A stretch of DNA of 64,000 nucleotides. It comes from Hydrangea macrophylla (lineage: Eukaryota > Streptophyta > Magnoliopsida > Cornales > Hydrangeaceae). Positions 46,433 to 57,712 of this stretch are shown here, one piece after another (position 1 is the first letter of the stretch; each line of letters starts with the position of its first letter). Location of the stretch: NCBI GenBank assembly GCA_033977485.1, contig CM066994.1:44851155-44915154 (forward strand). Reading direction: 5' to 3'. Position numbers and translations under genes: made by a program. The notes under the pieces are model-generated. The model was not told the DNA's origin. It did no database searches and saw only the letters and a program-made list of their open reading frames with translations.

Positions 46433-46824
46433 CCCATAATTAAACCAGTAATATCAACTAGAGAGATTTTTGGAATGATAACCTTCCATAGTAGGCCCAC
46501 CAAATCACCTCAAAGTGGTCAAATATACAACTGCTGCCAACCAAACATGAGGCCAGTTGAATTAAGTGGTCTTGACATCTACCAGAATTTAGTAATGGTC
46601 ATGAGGTGGCCGAATTGGCATGTTGCCTTTGACATGTGGCCGAACCAATACAGCAGTACTAAGAATGAGTTAAGCTCCTTAATCAACTTTAAGCAAATTA
46701 CTTGGCCATTAATCTTCATAATCGGTCTCACTTGTTCGAATAAAAAATTACATTTGGTCTTTCTATAACATTAATTCGGCCATTACAATTATATTTTAAA
46801 AAATGTATTTTTTAGGTGCAAACA

Positions 46825-47529
46825 CAGTCTCTCAATATACCTAAGTTATGATTACTCATCCATTTTAACTAAGTACAAGGTTGTCACAACATGCTCAAAG
46901 TTGTTTGAAGATTAAAAAGCATGAAACATGCTATAACTAAGATAGTAAAGAAACTAACATAGTGTATCACATACTAATAATATACAAAAAATAATACTAA
47001 TGCATCATAACTAACTACATTATGTATGAGAGAAAAACAAAAACCATTACAATATATTAAATAATTTAAATTTTTAAATTTTTTACAATTTCACTTTACT
47101 AAGTTACATGTTGCTAATAGGTATATTGACATTAAAGCAGAACAAAAGACATATGAGACATACATAGACTCAGTCCTCCCAACTAAAACTAAACATTGTC
47201 CTCAATATTCTAAACTAAGCACATGGACATGTAAAGTAAAGTGAGAGAAGGAATGATGTTACCTCGAGTTATTAATATCCATTTTATTTTCAGGTTACCT
47301 ACAAAATCATTGGTAGCAACAAGGAAAAATAGAGAATATAATACAACTACTTTGTAAATAAATTCAGTTAATCAAGATTTTTATCATAGAGTAATAACCA
47401 AAATTTTTTAGAAACTTTCCAAAAAAATAATTTAGCAGTGAGAAGAATGTGGGAATCCTCATAAAAATCTAACTCTCCCCAACTAATGTCAGGCTCAAGG
47501 TCAGAGTAAATGATGCAAAACCTATGGCT
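46825..47529. other. Non-coding internal region of G
   Basis: AT-rich with no terminal repeats. On the minus strand it follows the stop of the G ORF. The frame after that stop stays open for about 40 more codons (HRFCIIYSDLEPDISW...), so the original G protein may have extended to about 47410. Confidence 0.4.
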
Positions 47530-48518
47530 TCAAAATTTGTTGGGGATAGCTATAAGAGGTATACCACACTTTTTAGGAATTATACTTAATAAATAATCTT
47601 TAATATTGGTATTTCCTATAACGGCCTCTATTTTAATACAAAGAATAGGCGGAGGCCATGGTTCAATAAAAGGGGCAAGGTCTATGGGATGTTCTAATAA
47701 AGCTTTATTACCATCCTCTTGTCCTAGAATAGAATCTATGGAAATATGATTATAAGAATTGGATTTCTGTTCCATGTACATAGTTTGGGACGGGACTTGG
47801 GTAAAGCTATTTATTTGGGCTTCTATGTCGTTATCACTCAAGAAGATCAAGCAATCTAGAAAATTACTAGCTTCTTGTGGAAGGAGAAGATCATCTAATG
47901 TGGTCCTGATATTTTCCAAGTCCTCTCTCCAAGTTTAAAATTTAAAATTTTGTGAAGTGCATGTGCTAGAATCCTTACCATTCTCTTCCACAACACATTC
48001 TTTTTGTTCAATATTGAGGTGCACATAACTTTCAAGCTCGGGGTGAGAGCTTTGATTGATAGCGAGGATGGGTGATGGGCAACTTGGTGACACCACCTCT
48101 TCGTCCGAAAGAGTTGAGGGTTCATGAATATCACATGAATCTAAACCGGATTTAAAATTTTCAATTAAGTCCTCCCTAGGGTCACTATCAAAGGTAGAGG
48201 TAAAATCAACAAGGGACTCTTCCTTTCTTAATTACGTGCAATCACCTAAACTCTCATTATCTTCATAAACCTCATTCTCATCATTGTAACTCTCCTCACT
48301 ATATATGTCATCTATTGAGGTTCTCTGGACAAAAAGATTGTGCAACTTTATCCAAGCAATGAGTGAGTTGATGTCTGGGGGTGTATATTGAACAGAAGAT
48401 GATTCTACAATTTCCTGCTCAATGGTTTGGTTTTGGAGTTCTTGTTGGGTTATCACTTTCTCGAGTGAGTTGTTATCCTCATTTGGTATAAACCCGTCAT
48501 TTTTCTCCAATTCTATTC
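47530..48518 (-). pseudogene. G ORF, C-terminal part, unknown function
   Basis: In the frame set by 47919 and 48720, reading runs from the copia insertion point (48518) to TGA at 47530, with stops near 48229 and 47938. The protein is acidic: IELEKNDGFIPNEDNNSLEK, a Gln/Glu stretch (QQELQNQTIEQEIVE), SSVQYTPPDINSLIAWIKL, many Asp/Glu/Ser, then LDDLLLPQEASNFLDCLIF and PIDLAPFIEPWPPPILCIK. No metal-binding motif, catalytic triad or membrane segment is visible. Joined across the copia element it continues from 56945 in frame. I do not recognise the family; similar lone ORFs occur in plant LARDs, but I cannot name one. Confidence 0.6.
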
Positions 48519-49011
48519 TATAAATAATGTAAACACACATGCATATGGGTCGGGTATAGGACATACCTAGCGGAATTAACCCGACGGATCGATTTGACGG
48601 TGGTGTTATGAACATGGCAAGTATCCCACGAACTGCTGTGATTGGATTACCTCTGTGTATGTTCTTAGGCTTCGAACTGGTCGTGAGAATGCCTACTAGA
48701 GACATCCCCTTTGTATCCACGCGCTAAGTCTCAAGCTTCTTGTGTAATCGAAGTTAGAGAGAGAAATCAAACCAAAGGAGAGGGGGAGAGAGATAGCCGC
48801 AGGTTTTGGGAGAGAGATTGAGTTGTATTCTTGTTCTCTTATATCTCTTATGTATATATCATATACATATACATATCTCCTATGGCTTAGGGTTATACTT
48901 GGCTTCTAATACTAATCCTTATAGGATTACTTGGTGGTTAAGTCAAGCCCATTGGACCCCGGATCCATGATTATATGTGGGTGACCCAATAACCCACAAA
49001 TAATTCTAACA
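48519..49011 (-). repeat. 3' LTR of the copia element in G
   Basis: 493 bp, over 90% identical by eye to 56442-56939. Outer terminus TATAAATAATG against TGTAAATAATG in the other copy. The inner end ...ATTCTAACA abuts the polypurine tract. Confidence 0.9.
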
Positions 49012-50213
49012 TCTTCCACTCACCCACATAGGGCTTGGGTTAAACAAATCCCTTTGGTTCCAAAATTTCTTGTCTCTTCATACGGGAAATAAAATGTGCG
49101 ACCTCATGAAAAGAAACATACAGCGACAGGAGCTGAGATGCTAAGTCAATTACATAACTAGCAAAATGCATCAATCAGAGGCTTCTTGTGTATTTACACA
49201 GATAGATTCAACCACACCGGATCTAGCACTCTTAATCCCTTAGAAAAGCAGTGCTACACCCCATCTATGTAATGTACCCATGACACTCAGTACGTGTACG
49301 ATTGTCGTTGGCCAGCTAATGAGTCACAAAACATGGTGTGTTATCGAAGAGTCTTCTCTGCCTACTAATGCCAATCCAACTCACTCGACCGCTTTCCTAG
49401 AGGTGCCCCATGGGACGGTATTTATCTCTTCGTCCCAGGATGGTATGCTAAAGTAGTGTCATCAAGTATCCTCTTCATGGCATAGTCTCAGGTCATAAGG
49501 TAACTGGTGTAGGATCCCCGTTACAGGAAGACTACGTGGCTCACACAGCAATGAAATAGGGATTAATCCATTGCTCCACAAACGATCGCAAAAGAGTACA
49601 CACAGTATGATATGTATGCTATGGCGTTCTTCCATGTAAATGGGCATGTCACTTCGTGGTAAAAGTAACGCCATACGAGTTTTAGTCTAGATGTTACATA
49701 AATGTCTAACCTGACATTTCCAGCACAGTCGCTCTAAACAGCGTCTATCTGGAAACTCATATTCGGCTATAAACAGGCTACATAGAGTTGTGAGTGCTCT
49801 CTATGTTCGACCAAGTACCAAACTTCGGATTTCATCTTAGCTCTAAGCTAAGGTGACATAAAGATAATAAGATTTATATCTAGCTCGCTATTCTTACACT
49901 GCATAGATATAAGTGTTCTAGCTCGTCATCTTAGTGCTATGGACACACATGTCCTAGCTACCAAAATGCCATGAACACAAATGTCTCATCTTGCTCGCTA
50001 TCTAAGTGCTATGAACACATATGTCCAGATCCGCTATCTAAGCACCAAGGTGAATCATTCGTGTGAGCAGGTCGATTCAAGCCTGGTGACATTAAAAAAA
50101 TGTGCATCCAGTCCATTTAAACAACAAATATGTATGGAAACCAACTATATTATTAACTGATAATAATAATAATAACAATGTCAAAATTCAAACTAAAAAA
50201 ATGTCTAAGCACA
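49012..50213. other. Copia 3' non-coding region
   Basis: About 1.2 kb between the RNase H stop and the 3' LTR without a supportable gene. The small frame 49462-49674 has no recognisable content. Near 49830-50040 the phrases 'CTCGCTATCTAAGTGCTATGAACACA' recur three or four times, a short diverged tandem repeat. Confidence 0.5.
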
Positions 50214-51810
50214 TCAATTCCTACGGAGTCCCATACTACTAATGTGGGACAAGAACACATCTCTGGCAATAGGCTTGGTCAAAGGATCAGCCACCATGTT
50301 GCCAGTGGAGATGTGCTTCAAGACGACCTCCCCTTGTGCAACCATATCTCGAATGTGGTGGTGACGAATGTCTATGTGCTTAGACTTCCCATGGTACTTG
50401 GGGTCTTTTGCATAGGCCATGGCCGATGTGCTATCACAGTGAATAAGCACGGCATCATCTCCATGAGACGAAGAGCCTAGATGCCGCAAAAACCTCCTCA
50501 ACCATACAGCCTCCTGAACAGCTGCTGAGCAAGCCACATACTCTGCCTCCATCGTATATAAAGCAATGCACGTTTGCTTCTTGTTGCACCAAGAAATCTC
50601 TCCACCCCCAGTGTGAATGCATAACCAGACGTGGACTTGCACTCATCTCTATTGCTAACCCAATCAACATCACTATATCCTCTCAGCTTCAAATCTCCAC
50701 CATGATAACAAAGGTCAAGGTCCATAGTCCCGCGGAGGTATCACAGGATCCTCTTCACTGCTCTCCAATGATATGGACTATGGTTACGCTGGAACGCCTA
50801 ACTAGACCGACTGCATAGCAGATGTCCGGACGTGTACTTAACATAGCGTACATCAGACTCCCTATAGCAGATGCATATGGTATATTGGTCATTACTCTCT
50901 TTTCTTCTTCATTCTTAGGACAATGATCCAAGGTTAAGGCGAATCCCTTCTCTACCGGGGTGTCTATGAGTTTTACGTTATTCATGCAAAAACGTTCTAG
51001 AACCTTCCTTATATAAGTCTCTTGTGATAAACAAAGGAGTTTCATGGAACGATCTCTCACAATCTTAACACCCAACCCATAGTTGGCCTCACCCATGTCC
51101 TTTATCTCAAATTGAGAGGACCACCACTCTCTAGTGGCGATAATGGAACTCATCTCATTCCCAGCTAGAAGGATGTCGTTACCATACAAAGAAAGAATTA
51201 GAACACTCTTCTTGAACTATTTTATGTACAGACAGTGGTCCTCCTCTATCATCTCAAAACCAAAAGAGGTGATTGAGTCATAGAACCTCAAGTACCACTG
51301 CCTCGACTATTGCTTGAGACCGTAAATGGATCGTTTGAGACGGCACACCTTGCCCTCGTTCCCTTTGGTTTTGAAACCAACGGGTTGATCCATATAGATC
51401 TCTTCATCTAGTTCTCCATTGAGAAACACAGTTTTGATGTCCATCTGGAAAAGTTCTAAGTCTAACTGTGCGACGATCGCAAGTATAAGGCGTATGGAGG
51501 CAAATCTCACCATTAGGGAGAATGTGTCTCCATGGTCAATAACCTCCCTTTGGGTATAACCTTTCTCCACTAGGCACGCTTTATACTTGTCAATTGAACC
51601 ATTTACCTTGCGTTTGACTTTGAAAACCCACTTGTTTCCAATGGTCTTACGGCCAGGCGGAATATCAACCAACTCCTAGACCTTGTTCTTGTCCATAGAG
51701 CCCATCTCTTCCTGCATTGCAACTATCCACTCAGACTTGGCAGAAGAAGAAAGCACTTCTTCATAGGGAGCAGGCTCATCATCATCTACTGCATATATGA
51801 GAACATCTCC
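50214..51810 (-). pseudogene. Copia reverse transcriptase and RNase H
   Basis: RT: NKWVFKVKRKVNGSIDKYKA, then QMDIKTVFLNGELDEEIYMD and CRLKRSIYGLKQ (51672-51307), followed at 51189 by a catalytic box that reads YGNDILLAGN where YVDD is expected, so a key Asp is lost. Then IKDMGEANYGLGV and SAIGSLMYAMLSTRPDICYA. RNase H: LRGYSDVDWVSNRDECKST, CIALYTMEAEYVACSAAVQE, VLIHCDSTSAMAYAKDP, then KSKHIDIRHHHIRD and ADPLTKPI, stop at 50214. The frame shifts near 50755 and near 50600, and stops lie near 51306 and 51225. Confidence 0.9.
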
Positions 51811-53145
51811 CTCAATTTCAAATCACCGACGTGGAACTCTTCCTCGTTTGCTATGGTGTACCATTTGAGAATCTTGAGTGCCTAGTGGTGCATTCCCACT
51901 ATCTGGTACACTCCCACTAGCTTCTAGCGGTGGTGTACTCCCACTCGGCTGAAAACTAGTACCATTTTTAGCGACTACTGGATGTGGAATTTCAATCTCC
52001 CCACCCTCGCTTATAGATGGTATGGTGTCTACAACATCCTCCATCTCATAGAGGTCAAGATCTCTTTTGGCATCACCTCTACTCGGGAAGTCATTCTCAA
52101 TAGAATCAACATCGCGGGACTCTATTTCTGTCATTCCTCCATCCTGATGTTCACCATACATAACATAGCCTTTTGAGCTATCAGAATATCTAATAAAGAT
52201 ATACTTTCTAGTTCTCGAGCTAAGTTTCCCATATGCATGGGATCTATTGTGAACATATCCTGATGAGCCCCAAGGATGTAAATGCTCCAAATTAGGCTTT
52301 TCTCCTTTCCAGAGCTCATAGGGGGTAGAAGGAACTGACTGTGAAGGTATTCTATTGAGTATGTAGGTTGCAGTCAAAAGTGCATCCCCCCATAATGATA
52401 TTGGGAGGTTGGCCTGCGCCATCATAGATCTAGACATATCTGGAAGTGTTCTATTCCTTCTCTCTATAACACCATTTTGTTGCGGAGTTCCCGGAATAGT
52501 GAGTTGTCTGAGTATCCCTTTTTCCTCACACAATTCCTTGAATTGATCAGATAAGTACTCGCGACCTCTGTCAGTTCGAAAAGATTTTAAAGTCTTTTCT
52601 TTATGATTCTCTACCTCTGCTACAAAGCGTTTGAAACAATCTAACGCTTCATAGTAGTGAGAAATCAGGTAAACATACCCATATCGCGTGTAGTCATCGA
52701 TAAAAAGTACGAAAGTAGGAAGCGCCATGACGGGCCTCCACATTCATTGGTCAACATATGTCAGAGTGAACTAGTTCTAGCACTTGAGTAGCTCTGGTAG
52801 CCTTACCAAAAGGCTTGCGGCATGCTTTGCCAATGAGGCAAGATTCACACGTAGGTAGGTCAACCTTAGCTAGTGGACCCAGAAGTCTTTCTCTTGCTAA
52901 TCTGGTCATCCTATCTCTTCCTATATGTCCAAGTCTAGAATGCCATGTCACAGAGTCAACATTCTTATTTGAATTAGCAACCATAAAAATAGAAGAAATA
53001 GAATTAAACAAATCAACTCTAAAGAAATTATTTGATAAATAACCGTGTCCAAAAATACTACCATCAAATAAAATATCCATCCTGCTACTACTAAAATGAA
53101 AAATATATCCTAAGTCTAAAAGTGCTAAAACTGAAAGTAGATTAT
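51811..53145 (-). pseudogene. Copia integrase
   Basis: Zinc-binding HHCC: WHSRLGHIGRDRM with CESCLIGKACRKPF (52960-52790), then HSDIC and a stop near 52751. The catalytic core continues at 52743 in another frame: FIDDYTRYGYVYLI, FRTDRGREYLSDQF, GTPQQNGVIERRNRTL (D, D, E in place), then LPISLWGDALLTATYILNR and the copia GKLSSRTRKYIFI segment. An acidic/proline linker leads toward RT. It would insert the cDNA into the genome. Confidence 0.9.
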
Positions 53146-53146
53146 A

Positions 53147-54288
53147 TTAAATTCTAAGGTCGTAGAGCACATCATGTAGAAGTAAGGTGCCCCTGGTGCG
53201 CAATTGGACCTGGTACGAACCGACTCCCAATGCTTCTTCACAAGCCCCATTCCCCATGTACACACTACTAGTACCAATTAGAACTCTTCGATAATCTACA
53301 AAACCGCTTCTATCTCTTATCACATGTTGGGTTGCCCCCGTATCTGCAATCCAATCATGGGGCGAATGAGCAATTAAGACATGTGAACTTACCAAAGTAT
53401 AGAGAGAGTTTGGTGGAAAAGTTACCTTCTTCGGTTCAGTGCAGTCACGAGCGAAGTGTCCCTTTTTACCACAATTGAAGCATTTTAGCTTGGAAGGGTC
53501 TTTCTTGCCAGCACGCTTTCCTTTGTGCTTCTTAATTTTATCAGCCTTTGGAGCCAGCTTATTGGCCCCACCCTGTCTCGAAACCTTTTTACCTTTGGCT
53601 TTCCCTTTAGGCCCATTAGCCTTTCGGTCACTTCCACTAATGGAAGTCCTAGCCATAAGTCCAGTTATGCGGTTCGCTTCTTGGCGCTCCGCCTCCAACT
53701 CTACATGTCGAGAAATATCTACAAAATTCTTGATATTCTCATTATGGGTTAAAATCTGCTCATGTGGACCCAGGATTCAGGCAATGAACGAATCACAGCT
53801 TGAATCTGTTGTTCATCTGTGAGGACGTTACCAACGGTCCTAAGCTCACGAATCATACTCGACATCATCCTAAGATGTTCAGTCAGCGAGTGCTTAGGAT
53901 CCTTCCGGTACACCTCGAACTTCAACACCAGGCTCCTAAGCCTAGTTGTTGATGTCCCTCCAAAAGCAAATTTTAATTGGTCCCACAAATCTTTGGTAAC
54001 TTGGTAGTGTTGATATTCTACCATGATATCGTCATTCATGCTACTCAACAATATGATGCGTGCGCGACTATCTCTTTTATGCGAAGCATTATAGTTTTCG
54101 AGATCTAGGCGATATTGGGCCATAGTCCCATCTTCTGGCATAGCAGGTTGGACCATTGATGTCTCAGTGTGCTGCAATAGCTCCTGATCTTTCAATAGGA
54201 AGCCCACTTTGATCTTCCAAAGGTCATAGTTAAGTCCATTTAATTTGTTATCTTTTGTGAGTTTAGCAACTAATTGATTGATGGCCAT
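53147..54288 (-). pseudogene. Copia gag with zinc knuckle and protease
   Basis: The likely start is ATG at 54288 (MAINQLVAKLTKDNKLNGLN), not the ATG at 54312, because copia gag usually begins this way. The gag core reads WKIKVGFLLKDQELLQH, DDIMVEYQHYQVTKDLWDQL and LRMMSSMIRELRTVGNVLTD, then a frameshift near 53740. A Lys-rich stretch and one intact knuckle CFNCGKKGHFARDC follow (about 53482-53441). The aspartic protease DWIADTGATQHVI lies near 53350. A stop at 53147 separates it from integrase. Confidence 0.9.
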
Positions 54289-54312
54289 TACTACATTCAA
54301 TAACAAACACAA

Positions 54313-56427
54313 GGTTTTGACATTATTTTATTGCACATTTCAAAAAATTTGTTTTAAAATCCAATTATAAAAACATTTCCTCTTCTTACAATTTCAAGAT
54401 CGAAAATTTGCTATACTCGTAGTCATCACTTTACTTTTGTAATTTAAGAAAATATTTCACAATTGATTTTTCTAAACAAATATGTATAGATAGTTCATTA
54501 CTAATCTAACATCATCCATAGTGATTAATAATAATAATAATGTTCATACACAAATAAATGCGCATGGATCCCACGTTGGCCCGAATTGACAACTTGGAGC
54601 TCATGTAAGGTAATTCAAGTGTATGGAATATGAACAAAGAAAACCATCCCTTTACAAATAGGCTTTTCCAATACAAAAAGTAGAGAACACTCATCCTCAC
54701 ATTACATTTATAGCCCAAAAAAATAGGGATGCTTTGTTCATAAACATTTACAAGAACAACCTTAAACATACAACAATGAAAACACATGCTCTACAAATTG
54801 TCAATTAAATGTCCATTCATTTATTCCAGATTAATTAGTAAATTAATCACACACAACAAGTACTCATGCAGTCTAATTAAATGAATGGACTAATCATTCG
54901 CTCCATTTAAGGAGGAGGATTAGAGGTCTCGGGGTCAACCAATCACAAACAAAAGCATTATAAACGTGAACAACATTGCAATGAGCCTCTAAATACAATT
55001 ACAATAATAAAAGAAACAGCCCGATTAGCTCCCATAAGCTAAGGAAAAATTCTAAATTTTTCTTTCAATTATTAAAGCAATTTTAAGGTTTTAAATTTAT
55101 TTAAAACCAATTAAATCAATGGCTTATAAATTAACAAAATAATTTAAAACCACATGAAAAATTTAAAATAACTGAAAAAGATGATTTTTCATTATTAACA
55201 AAGAATTTCCAGAATTAATGGGTTAAAAATAAAAAATTAAAACAATTTTTACCAATTAAATTGTTTTTGTTAAACAAATTAACAAATAAATGCACATTCC
55301 CAAAAAAATACGGCATTTTAAGGAATCTGAGTCTCCCATAAGTTTCACATGGCCCCAAACAGTGTACAAAACACATAATATAAATTACAATTTAGATATT
55401 TTAAGCAATTAAAATAATGCCCAAATCATGATTTTAATGCTCTAAAACATCATAAATATGTGAGGCAATTATCAAAAAATTTCTCAAGTCCCCTTGCACT
55501 ATATTAAACACCCTATATTAATCCCAAAAACTAATATTCTATTTTGGATATTTTAAGCAATTAAAAACACGTACAAAACACATCTTTAATGCTCTAAAAA
55601 ATAAAAAACAATGAAATAATTTACTTATAAATTATTTTTGGTCCCTTACAATGTCCTTAATATAGGAAAAATAAAAAAATGATTTTTCGTTAATTTTCCT
55701 GAATTTTAGGGCAATTAAAATAGATTCAAATGAATAAAACTTATTTCTTTAAATAACAGAAACTGTTTTAATTGTTTTATAAATAAATATTGTTTTCAGA
55801 AGAAAAAAAATATTCAAAAATATATTTAGATCCGGGGCCCAGAGGGGGACCGCCACTCTCCGGAGTGGGGCCCACACCACCACCAGAGCTGCTGCACGCG
55901 CCCCACTCGCCGCCGGCGAGAGTGGGGGTGGCTGGGAGTGGTTTATCTTCTTCCTTGAAGAAGAAAAAACACAGCAATAGCTGCTGTGGGGGGGGGGGGG
56001 GGGGGGGGGGGGGAGGGGGGACAACTTCGCGGACTCACACCCGCTTCGTTACTTAGCCAAATTTGACAAATTTAATACCGTTGGAAAGCCCTCGTGGCAT
56101 AGATTAAGATTATGCAAAAAAAACTTCATCATTGTACGTCTGGATTATTCCGAAAATTGGCTCACAGTTTTAGAAAAACTTGATATTAAATCCCAAAAAT
56201 TAGGTTTTGCAATTTCTTGCACCATGGAGGTAACTAACGTATGATACTTCATGGGAGGACTCTTATGATGTATTAGAACAGATTCAATACAAAAAATTCA
56301 AAAAATATTAAAGTTTTTACGTAGACCCCCTTTGAAATCAAGTTTTGATAATTTTCAAAAAAACCTTCAAAACTCATCAATGGCATATTCATTTTGGGTG
56401 CTTTACACGGGCGAATCAAAGACCTAA
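54313..56427. other. Copia 5' leader with GC-rich island and poly-G
   Basis: A 2.1-kb untranslated stretch, very AT-rich at 54500-55800, then an abrupt GC-rich island at 55829-55940 (CCGCCGGCGAG and GGGGCCCACACC type sequence) and a run of about 26 G at 55988-56013. No convincing ORF; the frames at 55749-56056 reflect skewed composition. Phrases such as 'AAAATGCCCAAAT' and 'TTTTAAGCAATTAAAA' recur near 55390-55580. Confidence 0.6.
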
Positions 56428-56440
56428 GGCTCTGATACCA
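56428..56440 (-). promoter_or_regulatory. Primer-binding site of the copia element
   Basis: Minus strand TGGTATCAGAGCC, one base inside the right LTR, matching initiator tRNA-Met. Confidence 0.88.
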
Positions 56441-56441
56441 A

Positions 56442-56939
56442 TGTAAATAATGTCAACACACATGCATACGGGTCGGGTCGGGTATAGGACATACCTAGCG
56501 AAATTAACTCGACAGATCGATTTGACGGCGTTGTTACGAACCCGACAAGTACCCCACGAACTGCTGCGATTGGATTACCTCTATGTATGTTCTTAGGATT
56601 CGAACTGGTCGTGAGAATGCCTACTAGAGACACCCCCTTTGTATCCACCCGCTAAGTCCCAAGCTTCTTGTGTGATTGAAGCTAGAGAGAGAAATCAAAC
56701 CAAAGGAGAGAGGGAGAGAGATAGCCACAGGTTTTGGGAGAGAGATTGAGTTGTATTCTTGTTCTCTTATATCTCTTATTCATATATATCATATATACAC
56801 ATATCCCCTATAGCTTAGGGGTATACTTGGCTTCCAATACTAATCTTTATAGGATTACTTGGAGGTTAAGTCAAGCCCATTGGACCCCAGGTCCATGATT
56901 ATATGTGGGTGACCCAATAACCCACAAATAATTCTAACA
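56442..56939 (-). repeat. 5' LTR of the copia element in G
   Basis: 498 bp, matching 48519-49011. Plus-strand ends TGTAAATAATG and ATTCTAACA. It contains GGGTCGGGTCGGGT (one GGGTC unit more than the other LTR). Confidence 0.9.
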
Positions 56940-57492
56940 CATTCCATTGTTAGTGTCTTGAAATTTAGGTTGTATTGTTGAGGGATAGTGGTAGTCTTCT
57001 ATATGTTGGCTAGTAAATACTTGCTGATATCTAGTTTCTAATTTATTAATTGCACTATCTAGCCGTTTCATTTCACTGAGCAGTAATTCTAACATACCAT
57101 TATCCTCAACTTAGTTATTCTCCTCATTATAACTATACGAAGTTTTGCCCCATTATTGGTGATGATAGTCCCCTTCCCATTGTATTTGTGTGCAAGACTC
57201 CCAAGAAAGAAAGTCTTGGTGCATTTGGCAATCGTGAGAACTACTACTATATCCTACACTATTATTTTGGTTATATCTCGAATGCAATTGATGGAACTCT
57301 TCATATGGAGGTTTTTTTATATGTTTGATAACGTAGGGGACTAATACTATTGTTTCTCCATTGTGGCGGTTGGAAGCACTCGGGTTGATAACGCGCATCA
57401 TAGATGGGTACTTGCCAACTTGGGGAATAACTATTTTGATTTCCTAATGTGTATCTATTCGTGATGTATATTGGATAATATGGATACGACAT
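56940..57492 (-). pseudogene. G ORF, N-terminal part, unknown function
   Basis: ATG at 57492, about 200 bp after the PBS. The start MSYPYYPIYITNRYTLGNQN is Tyr/Pro/Asn rich, then WQVPIYDARYQPECFQPPQW. A one-base gain in an A7 run (57312-57318) ends this frame; the +1 frame continues PPYEEFHQLHSRYNQNN, a Ser/His/Gln-rich part, and a likely coiled coil (MLELLLSEMKRLDSAINKLE) near 57090-57030. Stops lie near 57153 and 57111. At the copia insertion point the frame passes directly into 48518. The Tyr/Pro-rich head, coiled coil and acidic tail are observed; function is unknown. Confidence 0.6.
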
Positions 57493-57712
57493 GTTTACCC
57501 AAATTTTTTAAAACAATAGAAATTATTTATTTATTTATTTATTTGATTTATTTTTTTTTTTTTTTTTTTGTGAGAGAAAAAGTCCAAGGTTTTTTTTTAT
57601 TTTTGATTTTTTTTATTCAATTTTTTTTTAATTTTTAGCAAAAAAAGAAAAATGAAAATAACTTAGTAAAATCCTAACCTAGTTGTCTTCCCCGGCAACG
57701 GCGCCAAAAACT
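57493..57712 (-). promoter_or_regulatory. G leader with TAT/Athila-type primer-binding site
   Basis: Minus strand TTTTTGGCGCCGTTGCCGG starts one base inside the LTR (57711 down to 57693). This GGCGCCGTTGCCGGGGA form is typical of Athila/TAT elements. Between it and the ORF are T-rich homopolymers (57550-57640). Confidence 0.85.

Larger units (their letters stand above)
42450..46824 (-). mobile_element. Partly deleted TAT-like LTR element inside G
   Basis: LTR A (about 42450-45405, containing the L1 solo LTR) and partial LTR B (46354-46824) share about 470 bp. Both end at GGTGCAAACA, i.e. TGTTTGCACC on the minus strand. Next to LTR A is a purine tract read as AGGGGCAG (minus), like the TR-GAG element. 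A minus-strand TATA (GCTATATATAGC, about 42774-42786) lies in LTR A only. LTR B starts inside the LTR, so its inner part and the PBS are deleted. The left end of LTR A and the TSD are not resolved. Confidence 0.55.
48519..56939 (-). mobile_element. Ty1/copia retrotransposon inserted in the G ORF
   Basis: 8421 bp with LTRs at 48519-49011 and 56442-56939. Flanks are TATTC (48514-48518) and CATTC (56940-56944), a TSD with one change. A PBS at 56428-56440 and a purine-rich tract at 49012-49030 (minus sense) fix the minus orientation. The pol order protease-integrase-RT-RNase H proves Ty1/copia. Coding lies between 54288 and 50214, flanked by a 2.1-kb leader and a 1.2-kb tail. Several stops and at least four frameshifts inactivate it. 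Confidence 0.92.

Noticed and set aside
55749..56056. Proline- and glycine-rich frames at the GC island
   Set aside because: Skewed composition and the poly-G run keep all frames open; no start context or homology.
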